This document shows positions 1 to 5,989 of a stretch of DNA of 6,078 nt, piece after piece. Where the stretch lies: positions 1 through 6,078 of the forward strand of contig DFBI01000156.1 of the NCBI GenBank assembly GCA_002367335.1. Reading direction: 5' to 3'. The stretch is from Syntrophaceae bacterium UBA3084 (GTDB lineage: Bacteria; Desulfobacterota; Syntrophia; Syntrophales; UBA6807). Under the pieces are notes generated by a model. It was given only the letters and a program-made list of their open reading frames with translations. It made no database searches and was not told where the DNA came from. The position numbers were made by a program, and so were the translations under genes. Within the stretch, counting starts at the first letter, position 1. Each line of letters opens with the position of its first letter.

Positions 1-531
1 AAGATTACAATCTTTATAGCTTTTACCCATTTCACTTGCAGCCCTTCTCGCCGCCGCCTTCTGATTAAGGGCATGAAACCCGCTTTTTCTTTCAAGCTCG
101 GGAAGTCCGGAAATCCTTGCAAGCGGCTGAAACTCATCAGTACCCGGCATATCTATAACGATGGCCCGTATCCCGTATTTCTTTGACATATCAAAGGCCA
201 TCGCGGGCCCCAACGCGGAAGGGTGCTTGCCATATTTACCTGTAATCAGATCATCACACATTGTTTCGTTAATTTCATAAGCTCCCGCGGGTCCCGGTTT
301 ACCCAGACCGCCTCTGCTGATAATGATGTCAACGTCTCTCATGTTGATATCATTATTGCTGATAAATTCCAGGATATCAGCTTCTCTCGGTGGAAGTTGA
401 TCATTCAAATCCTTATACTGAACCAATTCCGCATTACTGTACTCAATAGTTTTCCCGGCTATGACCTCCGTCATTTTAAAAAGGGAAACTTTGGTAGAAG
501 TAGATCCGACATTAATCACAAATATGTTCAT
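1..531 (-). CDS. buk: Butyrate kinase, N-terminal 177 residues (3' end outside window)
   Basis: Butyrate kinase belongs to the acetokinase family of cytoplasmic enzymes. It interconverts butyryl-phosphate plus ADP with butyrate plus ATP, and many members also accept branched short-chain acids. The reading frame is open from ATG at 531 to base 1. Near the N-terminus is the phosphate-binding motif NVGSTSTK (residues 7-14; most homologues have Pro where this has Val8). Next come the family's SRGGLGKPGPAGAYEINE block (72-89), then GTDEFQPLARISG (130-142) and FHALNQKAAARRA (152-164), which are characteristic of Buk rather than AckA. Full-length enzymes have about 355 residues, so roughly half is present. 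The ATG overlaps the stop of the upstream iron-sulfur gene (ATGA), and a weak AAGG lies 8 bases before it, which implies translational coupling. The partner phosphate butyryltransferase is not visible and may lie beyond the edge. The family call is secure; the natural acyl chain is unknown. Confidence 0.94.
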   Translation of the reverse strand, partial: MNIFVINVGSTSTKVSLFKMTEVIAGKTIEYSNAELVQYKDLNDQLPPREADILEFISNNDINMRDVDIIISRGGLGKPGPAGAYEINETMCDDLITGKYGKHPSALGPAMAFDMSKKYGIRAIVIDMPGTDEFQPLARISGLPELERKSGFHALNQKAAARRAASEMGKSYKDCNL

Positions 532-1664
532 TTTGTCTGCCTTTTTTCATCGAGAGAATCCAACAGGACTCGACTGATATGCCACGTTTTCTTTCCCTTC
601 TCTCTTTTCTTCGAAGTATGATTCAAACGCAGGAAACACGCGGGGCAGGAGGTTACAACATTGTCTGTGGATATCCCATCAAGAAGTTGTCCCCCTATAT
701 CCACAGCGAGATCAAGAAAATTTCCCGGCACGCCTCCACCACCTCCACAACATGGCGCTTCTTCCCTGTTTTCTTCCATCTCCGACAACCTCACGCCGCA
801 CAGTCTTAACAAGTCTCGAGGCTCTTCATAAATACCTTCTATCCTTCCTAATTCGCAAGGATCCTGATATGTTACCTGAAAATCATCAGACAATTTTCTT
901 TTTGATGTTGCATCTCTCATCCGGAAAAAAGGAAGCAATACCTGTGACAGATGTAATACTTCCAGATCCACTTTACCAATCATCTGTGGAAACCAATCCT
1001 TAAAAGTGCGATAACAACCCGGACAGACTGTAATTATCCTCTTTATGCCATATTTTGAAAAGTTTTCCTTAAGTTCTTCAAATTGTTCGCGTGCCAAATC
1101 ATCTCCCCCCATATTATAGAGATAATGACCGCAACAAACCTCTTCTCTCATCATGGTAAAATCCACACCCGCTTTTTTCAACAAGAGATAGGACGAAAGG
1201 GCAATATCTTTGAGCCAGAAAGACGGAAGACACCCAACAAAAAATAAGGTATCCGATTCGTGTCTGGGAAACTCCTCCGGCAACCACTCCCATCTCTTTT
1301 CAGGTTCGCCAAGTTGCGGATTGCCTGTTTTTCTGATCAAATCCATTTGTTCCTTCGCTTTTTCTACTAAAGGGAAGTGCATCTCCTTTCTTGTCAACTC
1401 TCCCTGGGCCTGGCGGACTATTTCAGACACATTGATTTCCTCAGGGCAGACACTGGTACACCGTTCGCATTTCAGACAACTATATAATCCTTCGACTTCT
1501 TCGAGATCGAGTTCTTCTGCTTGAAATATTTTTTTCGCTGTTTTGAGTCTTGCAACAGGTGTGTAAAAAGGTTTTTTAGCCGCTACACAGGTTTGACAAA
1601 CCTCAAAACAGATTTCACATTCCATACATTTATCTACTTCAGCAATTTGATTATCAAAATCCAT
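528..1664 (-). CDS. HdrD/GlcF-type (Fe-S)-binding protein with two 4Fe-4S ferredoxin motifs and two CCG domains
   Basis: This 378-residue soluble electron-transfer protein resembles heterodisulfide reductase subunit D and the glycolate/lactate oxidase iron-sulfur subunit GlcF. The N-terminus carries two ferredoxin motifs, Cys13-16-19-23 and Cys63-66-69-73, the second followed by the usual Pro. Two complete cysteine-rich CCG domains follow: Cys145, Cys177-Cys178, Cys214-Cys217, and Cys270, Cys305-Cys306, Cys340-Cys343. In HdrB such cysteines bind noncubane 4Fe-4S clusters. There is no hydrophobic segment, so unlike the membrane-bound ETF-linked oxidoreductases of syntrophs it lacks a NarI-like anchor, and it has no flavin domain. 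It should work with a separate dehydrogenase or ETF not seen here. ATG at 1664 is preceded by GGAAGGAAG with 6-base spacing. The stop overlaps the butyrate kinase start, so the two are probably co-translated. The electron donor and acceptor cannot be read from the sequence. Confidence 0.94.
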   Translation of the reverse strand: MDFDNQIAEVDKCMECEICFEVCQTCVAAKKPFYTPVARLKTAKKIFQAEELDLEEVEGLYSCLKCERCTSVCPEEINVSEIVRQAQGELTRKEMHFPLVEKAKEQMDLIRKTGNPQLGEPEKRWEWLPEEFPRHESDTLFFVGCLPSFWLKDIALSSYLLLKKAGVDFTMMREEVCCGHYLYNMGGDDLAREQFEELKENFSKYGIKRIITVCPGCYRTFKDWFPQMIGKVDLEVLHLSQVLLPFFRMRDATSKRKLSDDFQVTYQDPCELGRIEGIYEEPRDLLRLCGVRLSEMEENREEAPCCGGGGGVPGNFLDLAVDIGGQLLDGISTDNVVTSCPACFLRLNHTSKKREKGKKTWHISRVLLDSLDEKRQTK

Positions 1665-1763
1665 TATGATCTTCCTTCCAAACTATTAAATGCCCGGCAC
1701 AAAGTTAAACAATCAAACACAAACAATTACAAATCTGATAGTGCCAAATATTGAAAACAATAA
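1665..1763 (-). other. Intergenic spacer between MFS copy 1 and the Fe-S gene, no element recognised
   Basis: This 99-bp AT-rich gap contains the ribosome binding site of the iron-sulfur gene (GGAAGGAAG on the minus strand, 1679-1671). I see no terminator hairpin after the transporter, so read-through from it is plausible, and no convincing promoter. A TGGCAC sequence is present, but the matching sigma-54 -12 element is absent. Confidence 0.5.
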
Positions 1764-3020
1764 TTACGAAGAATCTTCCTTAAATCCAATTCTTACAGGG
1801 GAACTGATAAAGTAAGCTAAAATTGCGGCAATAAACCAAAAAAAAGCGCCGGTTATAAAAGCCGCATGATAACTGCCTGTTTTATCGTATATCAAACCGC
1901 CGATAACGGGCCCAATAGCTCCGCCAATAAGAGCAATCGCATAAGTTGAACCAAAAATCGTGGCCAGCGCCTTCCCATGAAAATATTGACCGGTAAGACC
2001 GGGCAACTGGGGTACTTTCCCCCCATAGAAAAACCCATATACTACAACAAAAACGTAAAGCATCCACAGGACTTTTATGCCTGCCAGCCATAGAAAGGTT
2101 ATCCCACATAAAGCAGTACAGAGAATCAAGGACCTTCTAAACCCGAACTTTTGACCAAGAGCCCCCACTAATACTCTTCCAGCGATACTCACTCCGCCTA
2201 TCAGGCCTAAAGCTGCGGCGGCATCTGTTCTACCGATCCCAATATCAACCGCAAAAGGAATAATATGTATCATAACCATATGAATGGATACAAGAGTACA
2301 AAAATAAATAGAAGACAATGCCCAGTATGTCCTGGTCCGCAGCGCATCCCGAAAGGACCACTGGTCATCCTGTTGAGAATCAGGTTGAGCGATATGTGAG
2401 GATTGCTTTACTTCTTCCGCTCCATAAGGAAGCAGGCCCTTCTTCTCCGGACTTGACTCAATAAGTATCGCGGCTATGATCAGGAAGACCCAAGTAGACA
2501 TGCCAATTATAATATAAGATGTTCGCCATCCATAGATTATAATAAGATGATTTGAGACCGGTGCGTATATAATGATTCCTGCACCGATACCGGCAGAAAC
2601 AATGCCGAGCGTAAGACCCCTTGCCTTAACAAACCATCTCTGAACAACAGAAGCGGGAAGGACCCATACTATTCCCGCGCCCAGCGATGCCATGCCATAG
2701 TAAAAATAAAAATCCCAGAGGGAATTGACCCGGCTGCAGAGAACCGCGCCAAGCCCAATCAGCGTTCCTCCACAGGCAAGAGTTATCCGTGGACCAAATC
2801 TGTCTGTTGACCAGCCGACGATGAAGGTAGAAACAATAAAAATGATGAGGTGAAATGAATGAATGGACGAGGTTAACGCCGCGCTCCAGCCAAACTCCGC
2901 CTGCAACGGTTTAAAAAAGACACCTATGCTGAAAAAAAGACCATAGGCAAGAGTTGTCAGAAAACAACTTGCTACTACAATCCAACCATAAAAGAACCTG
3001 GGTTTGCTCAACGTATCCAC
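1764..3020 (-). CDS. MFS transporter, monocarboxylate (MCT/YcxA-like) type, copy 1
   Basis: This is a 418-residue inner-membrane major facilitator protein with twelve predicted helices (roughly 11-34, 52-72, 79-98, 102-122, 138-160, 166-188, then 231-256, 265-287, 297-317, 319-340, 352-377, 384-406) split by a polar loop at 189-230. The N-terminal RFFYGW and GVFFKPLQAEFGWS (33-46) resemble monocarboxylate and oxalate/formate antiporter relatives. Motif A is GWSTDRFGPR (69-78), and its C-half counterpart is GRVLVGALGQKFGFRR (281-296). It is a clear paralogue of the next transporter upstream. The likely substrate is a small organic acid; direction and specificity are unknown. The start is GTG at 3020, chosen because it aligns the N-terminus exactly with the paralogue (RFF at residues 8-10 in both). 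It has no Shine-Dalgarno, and a TTG at 3011 with GGTGG 5 bases upstream is the alternative. The stop lies 99 bp before the iron-sulfur gene. Confidence 0.94.
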   Translation of the reverse strand: MDTLSKPRFFYGWIVVASCFLTTLAYGLFFSIGVFFKPLQAEFGWSAALTSSIHSFHLIIFIVSTFIVGWSTDRFGPRITLACGGTLIGLGAVLCSRVNSLWDFYFYYGMASLGAGIVWVLPASVVQRWFVKARGLTLGIVSAGIGAGIIIYAPVSNHLIIIYGWRTSYIIIGMSTWVFLIIAAILIESSPEKKGLLPYGAEEVKQSSHIAQPDSQQDDQWSFRDALRTRTYWALSSIYFCTLVSIHMVMIHIIPFAVDIGIGRTDAAAALGLIGGVSIAGRVLVGALGQKFGFRRSLILCTALCGITFLWLAGIKVLWMLYVFVVVYGFFYGGKVPQLPGLTGQYFHGKALATIFGSTYAIALIGGAIGPVIGGLIYDKTGSYHAAFITGAFFWFIAAILAYFISSPVRIGFKEDSS

Positions 3021-3033
3021 CGATTAAACGAAA

Positions 3034-3061
3034 AGCCTAAGGCGGCAAAGCCGCAAAGGCT
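3034..3061 (-). repeat. Hairpin containing GCGGCTTTGCCGC palindrome, copy 1
   Basis: On the transcribed minus strand, AGCCT and AGGCT (5 bp) enclose a second 5-bp stem GCGGC/GCCGC with a TTT loop (core at 3042-3054), followed by TTTTCGTTT. A stem followed by Ts could act as a weak terminator or attenuator, but it ends only 13 bases before the GTG start of MFS copy 1, in the place a ribosome binding site should occupy. The 16 bases at 3042-3057 recur exactly at 5788-5803, which marks this as a dispersed repeat rather than a private terminator. Confidence 0.6.
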
Positions 3062-3111
3062 CAAGGTCAAAGGCTCAAGGTTCAAGGTTTTTCCTTGTTC
3101 CTTGAGCCTTG
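3055..3111. repeat. Short tandem repeat plus long inverted repeat (large hairpin)
   Basis: A 13-bp direct repeat AAAGGCTCAAGGT occurs at 3055-3067 and 3069-3081, a 14-base period, with a further partial CAAGGT after it. The second unit and its extension (3070-3087) are inverted at 3093-3110, giving an 18-bp stem with two adjacent mismatches and a 5-T loop. It lies wholly in the spacer between the two transporters. It may be a transcriptional pause or terminator, an RNA-stabilising hairpin, or just an intergenic repeat family of this genome. There is no T-run directly after the stem on the minus strand, which argues against a simple intrinsic terminator. Confidence 0.7.
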
Positions 3112-3222
3112 TTTTTCACCGCTTGGCACCAACATCTGCGCAAAAAATGCAGTTGCTTGAATAAAGACTCTAAACTGTTAATCCACAGGTTTCGAGGATT
3201 ATCTTGACAGCCATCGAAAATT

Positions 3223-4461
3223 CTAAAGACGGAGCTTTTCAGGCTGTTTTACAGTAAAAGCGAGAAAACTTGCTATAGCATAACACACGGCGCCTATTAT
3301 AAAAGCAACGGTGTAACTATGAGTCATATCAAAGACATAACCTCCGAGAGGAGGACCAATAGCCCCCGCGACTCCCCACGCGGTAGCTATTACTCCCATA
3401 AGCACGGGAAGCGCTCTGGTGCCCACGAGATACCCCACAAGTCCCGGCAAAGTCGCTGATTTGCCCCCGTAACCGATCCCGAATACTATGGCAAACAGAT
3501 ATACCATCCAGACACTTCTTATCGGTATAAGGAAGAGCATCATGACGGAGCATAAGGCAAGAGAAATGCCCACACCAAACTTGAATCCCGCTTTATCGGC
3601 AATCGCCCCCATCAAAAGCCTGCCGGCAACTCCTACCCCGGCGATAAGCCCCAGGGCGCCTGCCGCCGCGCCTTTCGAAATCCCCATGTCTATGCAATGG
3701 GGAACTATGTGCACCATAACTATGAGCAGGGGAATGCTGGCCAGGCTATGAATGACCCATGCTGTCCAGAACGCCTTTGATCTCAATGCTTCCTTTGTTG
3801 TTAATCCATGCTCAGCCGACGGAGAGGCCGGGGGTTGACCGGCCGGAGTTTCTTCCGCCCCATAAGGTTTGAGCCCCTTTTCTTCAGGGGTTCGATAGAT
3901 GAGAAATGCCGGTATAATGAGGATAACAAAACCTATAGCTCCTGAAATAAAAAAAGCGTTCCGCCAGCCACAGGTTTCAATAAGATAATTGCACAGAAGG
4001 GATAAGATCAATGTTCCCAGACCTATCCCGGACATGTAGATACCCAGGACGATGCCCCTCCTCTTTACAAACCATCTCTGCACTGTAGCGGCAGGCAGAG
4101 AATAAATAACACCAGTCCCCACAGCCAGCATTCCCGCCCAGAAGATGTATAATTGCCATAATGTATTTGCCGTACCTGACAATGCCAGCCCGGCGCCAAC
4201 AAGAACAGCGCAAATAATCAGCACCTTTTTCGGTCCTATCTTATCAGTCAACCAGCCCACCAGGACCGCGGCTATACAATAAATAATTGTGGATACGGAA
4301 GAAAGCGTAGAAGTTAATGCCCTGCTCCAGCCAAACTCCGCCTGAAGGGGTTTAAAAAAGACACCAAAATTGTAAAAGAAACCCATAATGAAACTTATAA
4401 GAACGCATGCAAGTAATATTACCCAACCGTAGAAAAACCTGGAATCCCTTGATTCATTCAT
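3223..4461 (-). CDS. MFS transporter, monocarboxylate (MCT/YcxA-like) type, copy 2
   Basis: This is a 412-residue inner-membrane major facilitator transporter with twelve predicted helices in two bundles joined by a polar, proline-rich loop (about 190-228, with PAGQPPASPSAEHG at 206-219). It shares with copy 1 RFFYGW (8-13), GVFFKPLQAEFGWS (33-46), motif A GWLTDKIGPKK (69-79), VQRWFVK.RG (127-136), KGL.PYGAEE (195-204), GR.L.GA (280-286), YGGK...LPGL (331-341) and the C-terminal GAIGP..GG block, so the pair arose by duplication. MCT-like bacterial members carry small carboxylates; the substrate here is not determinable. ATG at 4461 is well supported by a near-perfect AAGGAGGT 7 bases upstream, much stronger than in the sister gene. 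The gene follows the CaiB/AMACR gene by 127 bp and precedes copy 1 by 202 bp. Divergent loop and binding-pocket residues would allow different substrates or opposite directions of transport. Confidence 0.95.
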   Translation of the reverse strand: MNESRDSRFFYGWVILLACVLISFIMGFFYNFGVFFKPLQAEFGWSRALTSTLSSVSTIIYCIAAVLVGWLTDKIGPKKVLIICAVLVGAGLALSGTANTLWQLYIFWAGMLAVGTGVIYSLPAATVQRWFVKRRGIVLGIYMSGIGLGTLILSLLCNYLIETCGWRNAFFISGAIGFVILIIPAFLIYRTPEEKGLKPYGAEETPAGQPPASPSAEHGLTTKEALRSKAFWTAWVIHSLASIPLLIVMVHIVPHCIDMGISKGAAAGALGLIAGVGVAGRLLMGAIADKAGFKFGVGISLALCSVMMLFLIPIRSVWMVYLFAIVFGIGYGGKSATLPGLVGYLVGTRALPVLMGVIATAWGVAGAIGPPLGGYVFDMTHSYTVAFIIGAVCYAIASFLAFTVKQPEKLRL

Positions 4462-4468
4462 TTGACAA

Positions 4469-4476
4469 ACCTCCTT
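4469..4476 (-). promoter_or_regulatory. Strong Shine-Dalgarno of MFS copy 2
   Basis: AAGGAGGT on the minus strand lies 7 bases before the ATG at 4461. It decides this start and predicts efficient translation of this transporter compared with its downstream paralogue. Confidence 0.85.
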
Positions 4477-4568
4477 TTCTGTCTGAAAAGTTAATCGTGG
4501 TTCTGCATTTATGTTCGCCCTCGTATATTACATTTTCGACACATCTATGGATTGCTTTTTTCTTTCTC

Positions 4569-4578
4569 GCCTCCTTTT
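4569..4578 (-). promoter_or_regulatory. Orphan Shine-Dalgarno-like sequence
   Basis: AAAAGGAGGC on the minus strand is a near-consensus ribosome binding site just after the CaiB/AMACR stop. No ATG, GTG or TTG occurs at normal spacing. The first ATG (4544) is 24 bases away and opens only 11 codons. It may be a relic of a lost small gene, part of a leader, or chance. No product is annotated. Confidence 0.3.
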
Positions 4579-4588
4579 TATATAAACG

Positions 4589-5770
4589 TTATATTATGTT
4601 ATCCTTTGTCAGTTCGGCAATTTCCTCCTTTGTTATCCCCAATTCCCCGAAAATCTCTTCGGTATGTTCACCCAGGGCAGGAGGAGGTAATTCCATCGCT
4701 GAAGGTGTTTCAGAAAACTTGCCTGGAAAATTAAGCATACGAATCGGTCCTTCAACAGGGTGCTCCATTTCAACAACCATCTGACGGTGCTCCACCTGGG
4801 GATGTGAAAAAGCTTCATCAAAAGTATTTACCGGCGCGCAACAGCAATCGACATCAGCTAAGAATTCCACCCACTCGTCCCTTGTTCGCTCCATAAATAT
4901 ACCGGCCACCTCGGCAATAATTTCATCAGCCCTCTCACCCTCTGCATAATGATCCCTGATGAAATCAGGCCTGCCAACAGCCTCGCAGAAAGCAGACCAG
5001 AACTGCGGCTCAAGAGCCCCAAGGGTCATATACCTGCCATCCTTAGTTTTATAAACATTATAACAGGCAAACCGGCCGTTCAACATTTCATTTGCCGGTT
5101 CAGGACTTGCTCCATCAGCAAAATACTTTCCGGCGGCCATGGATAACCAGGACATAGCGCCATCCATCATGGAAACATCTATATATTGCCCTTTCCCAAT
5201 TTTTTGCCTTGCAATTACAGCGGCTAAAATAGAATACGCCGCGAGCATACCTCCACCACCAATATCAGCGATCTGTATTCCGGGCAGAACCGGCCTGCCA
5301 TCCCTCGTACCGGTAAACCCTGTAATGCCGGCAATGGATAAATAGTTAATATCGTGACCGGCCTTCTTGACAAAGGGACCATCCTGACCATATCCGGAGA
5401 TAGAACAAAAGATTATCTGCGGGTTGATTTCTCTGAGGACATCATATCCAAGCCCCAGTTTATCCATAACACCTGGCCGGAAACCTTCCAACACTACGTC
5501 AGCCTTCTTTACAAGGCCAAGAAAGATTTCCCTGCCTCGATCACTTTTCAAATTCAGGGTGATGCTTTTTTTGTTTCTGTTTACTGAAAGAAAAAAAGCA
5601 CTTTCCTGTTTCAGTTTCGGCGGAAAATCCCTTAGATAATCCCCTTTCCCGGGTTCTTCCACTTTAATAACTTCAGCGCCAAGATCAGCCAGCATCATTG
5701 TACAATATGGACCCGGCAATAACCTCGATAAGTCAAGAATACGTAACCCCGATAATGCGCCAATTGCCAT
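4589..5770 (-). CDS. CaiB/BaiF family protein, alpha-methylacyl-CoA racemase-like
   Basis: This is a 393-residue cytoplasmic member of CoA-transferase family III (CaiB/BaiF). The N-terminal domain has LDLSRLLPGPYCTMMLADLGAEVIKVE (12-38) and the family block NRNKKSITLNLK (64-75). The residues used by Mycobacterium tuberculosis methylacyl-CoA racemase as I recall them (His126, Asp156, Glu241) correspond to His139 in GHDINY, Asp169 in ADIGGGGM and Glu254 in GALEPQF, with identical spacing (+30, +85). Formyl-CoA transferase-type members keep the Asp but lack the His/Glu pair. This favours epimerisation of 2-methylacyl-CoA over CoA transfer, although family members are often misassigned. ATG at 5770 is chosen because GGGAGGAAG lies 5 bases upstream. 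A longer in-frame TTG start at 5794 would place that signal inside the coding region. It leads a leftward gene row with two transporters downstream, suggesting a role on an imported or exported carboxylate. Three consecutive cysteines (309-311) are unusual. Confidence 0.94.
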   Translation of the reverse strand: MAIGALSGLRILDLSRLLPGPYCTMMLADLGAEVIKVEEPGKGDYLRDFPPKLKQESAFFLSVNRNKKSITLNLKSDRGREIFLGLVKKADVVLEGFRPGVMDKLGLGYDVLREINPQIIFCSISGYGQDGPFVKKAGHDINYLSIAGITGFTGTRDGRPVLPGIQIADIGGGGMLAAYSILAAVIARQKIGKGQYIDVSMMDGAMSWLSMAAGKYFADGASPEPANEMLNGRFACYNVYKTKDGRYMTLGALEPQFWSAFCEAVGRPDFIRDHYAEGERADEIIAEVAGIFMERTRDEWVEFLADVDCCCAPVNTFDEAFSHPQVEHRQMVVEMEHPVEGPIRMLNFPGKFSETPSAMELPPPALGEHTEEIFGELGITKEEIAELTKDNII

Positions 5771-5775
5771 TTTTA

Positions 5776-5784
5776 CTTCCTCCC
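5776..5784 (-). promoter_or_regulatory. Shine-Dalgarno deciding the CaiB/AMACR start
   Basis: GGGAGGAAG on the minus strand, 5 bases before ATG at 5770, supports the 393-residue form over the TTG-initiated 401-residue form. Confidence 0.85.
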
Positions 5785-5787
5785 AAT

Positions 5788-5803
5788 GCGGCAAAGCCGC
5801 AAA
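5788..5803 (-). repeat. GCGGCTTTGCCGC palindrome, copy 2
   Basis: These 16 bases match 3042-3057 exactly; the core 13-mer forms a 5-bp stem with a TTT loop. It sits 17 bases upstream of the CaiB/AMACR ATG, just behind its Shine-Dalgarno. The adjoining AT-rich TTTAAATGTTGAATGTTGA stretch (to about 5823) has a short internal ATGTTGA repeat. It is probably a dispersed intergenic repeat and could act as a 5'-leader hairpin. Confidence 0.6.
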
Positions 5804-5821
5804 ATTTTAAATGTTGAATGT

Positions 5822-5970
5822 TGACAGTCTCGTAAAAAATCGGATTTCCCCTCCCCTGGTGAGAGGGGATAAAGGGGAGGGAGACATAACTACTTGAAAT
5901 AGCGGTGTCCTCAGCCCTACCCTCTCCCATCAAGCGAGAGGGAGTTCTTGGACTTTTTACGAATGTATCA
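5822..5970. repeat. MITE-like or REP-like element with terminal inverted repeats
   Basis: This 149-bp palindromic element fills the spacer between the divergent CaiB/AMACR and prepilin peptidase genes. The outer ends, 5822-5841 and 5951-5970, are inverted repeats matching at 15 of 20 positions, with the core TCGTAAAAA (5830-5838) inverted as TTTTTACGA (5954-5962). Inside are two hairpins: a perfect 9-bp stem CCCTCCCCT/AGGGGAGGG (5849-5857 with 5873-5881) and a 7-bp stem CCCTCTC/GAGAGGG (5920-5926 with 5936-5942). No transposase is encoded and no flanking target-site duplication is obvious. The minus-strand open frame through it is a product of the repeat composition. It may supply promoter or terminator activity to either flank. 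Confidence 0.65.
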
Positions 5971-5975
5971 AATTT

Positions 5976-5980
5976 AAGGA
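5976..5980 (+). promoter_or_regulatory. Ribosome binding site for prepilin peptidase
   Basis: AAGGA, 9 bases before the TTG at 5990. An in-frame TAA at 5975-5977 prevents any start further upstream, so this weak site and the TTG are the only reasonable initiation signal visible. Confidence 0.55.
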
Positions 5981-5989
5981 ATTGATATT

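Noticed and set aside
223..621. 132-codon plus-strand open frame
   Set aside because: It is antisense to butyrate kinase and the end of the Fe-S gene, both of which have clear family motifs. Its translation looks like no known protein.
1665..1763. Possible sigma-54 promoter (TGGCAC) before the Fe-S gene
   Set aside because: The TTGC -12 element is not at the required spacing; the matching positions read GATTT.
3055..3088. CRISPR-like short repeats
   Set aside because: The units are 13 bp with a 1-base gap, there are only two full copies and no spacers. This is a simple tandem repeat.
3203..3208. TTGACA on the plus strand between the transporters
   Set aside because: No -10 hexamer at 16-18 bases, and it points toward the 3' end of an opposing gene.
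4509..4544. 11-codon frame with two cysteines after the orphan ribosome binding site
   Set aside because: It is too short, has no start at proper spacing and no detectable family, so it is not annotated as a gene.
5771..5794. TTG-initiated 8-residue extension of the CaiB/AMACR protein
   Set aside because: The extension encodes the Shine-Dalgarno of the ATG at 5770, and family members begin close to the LSGLRILDL motif.
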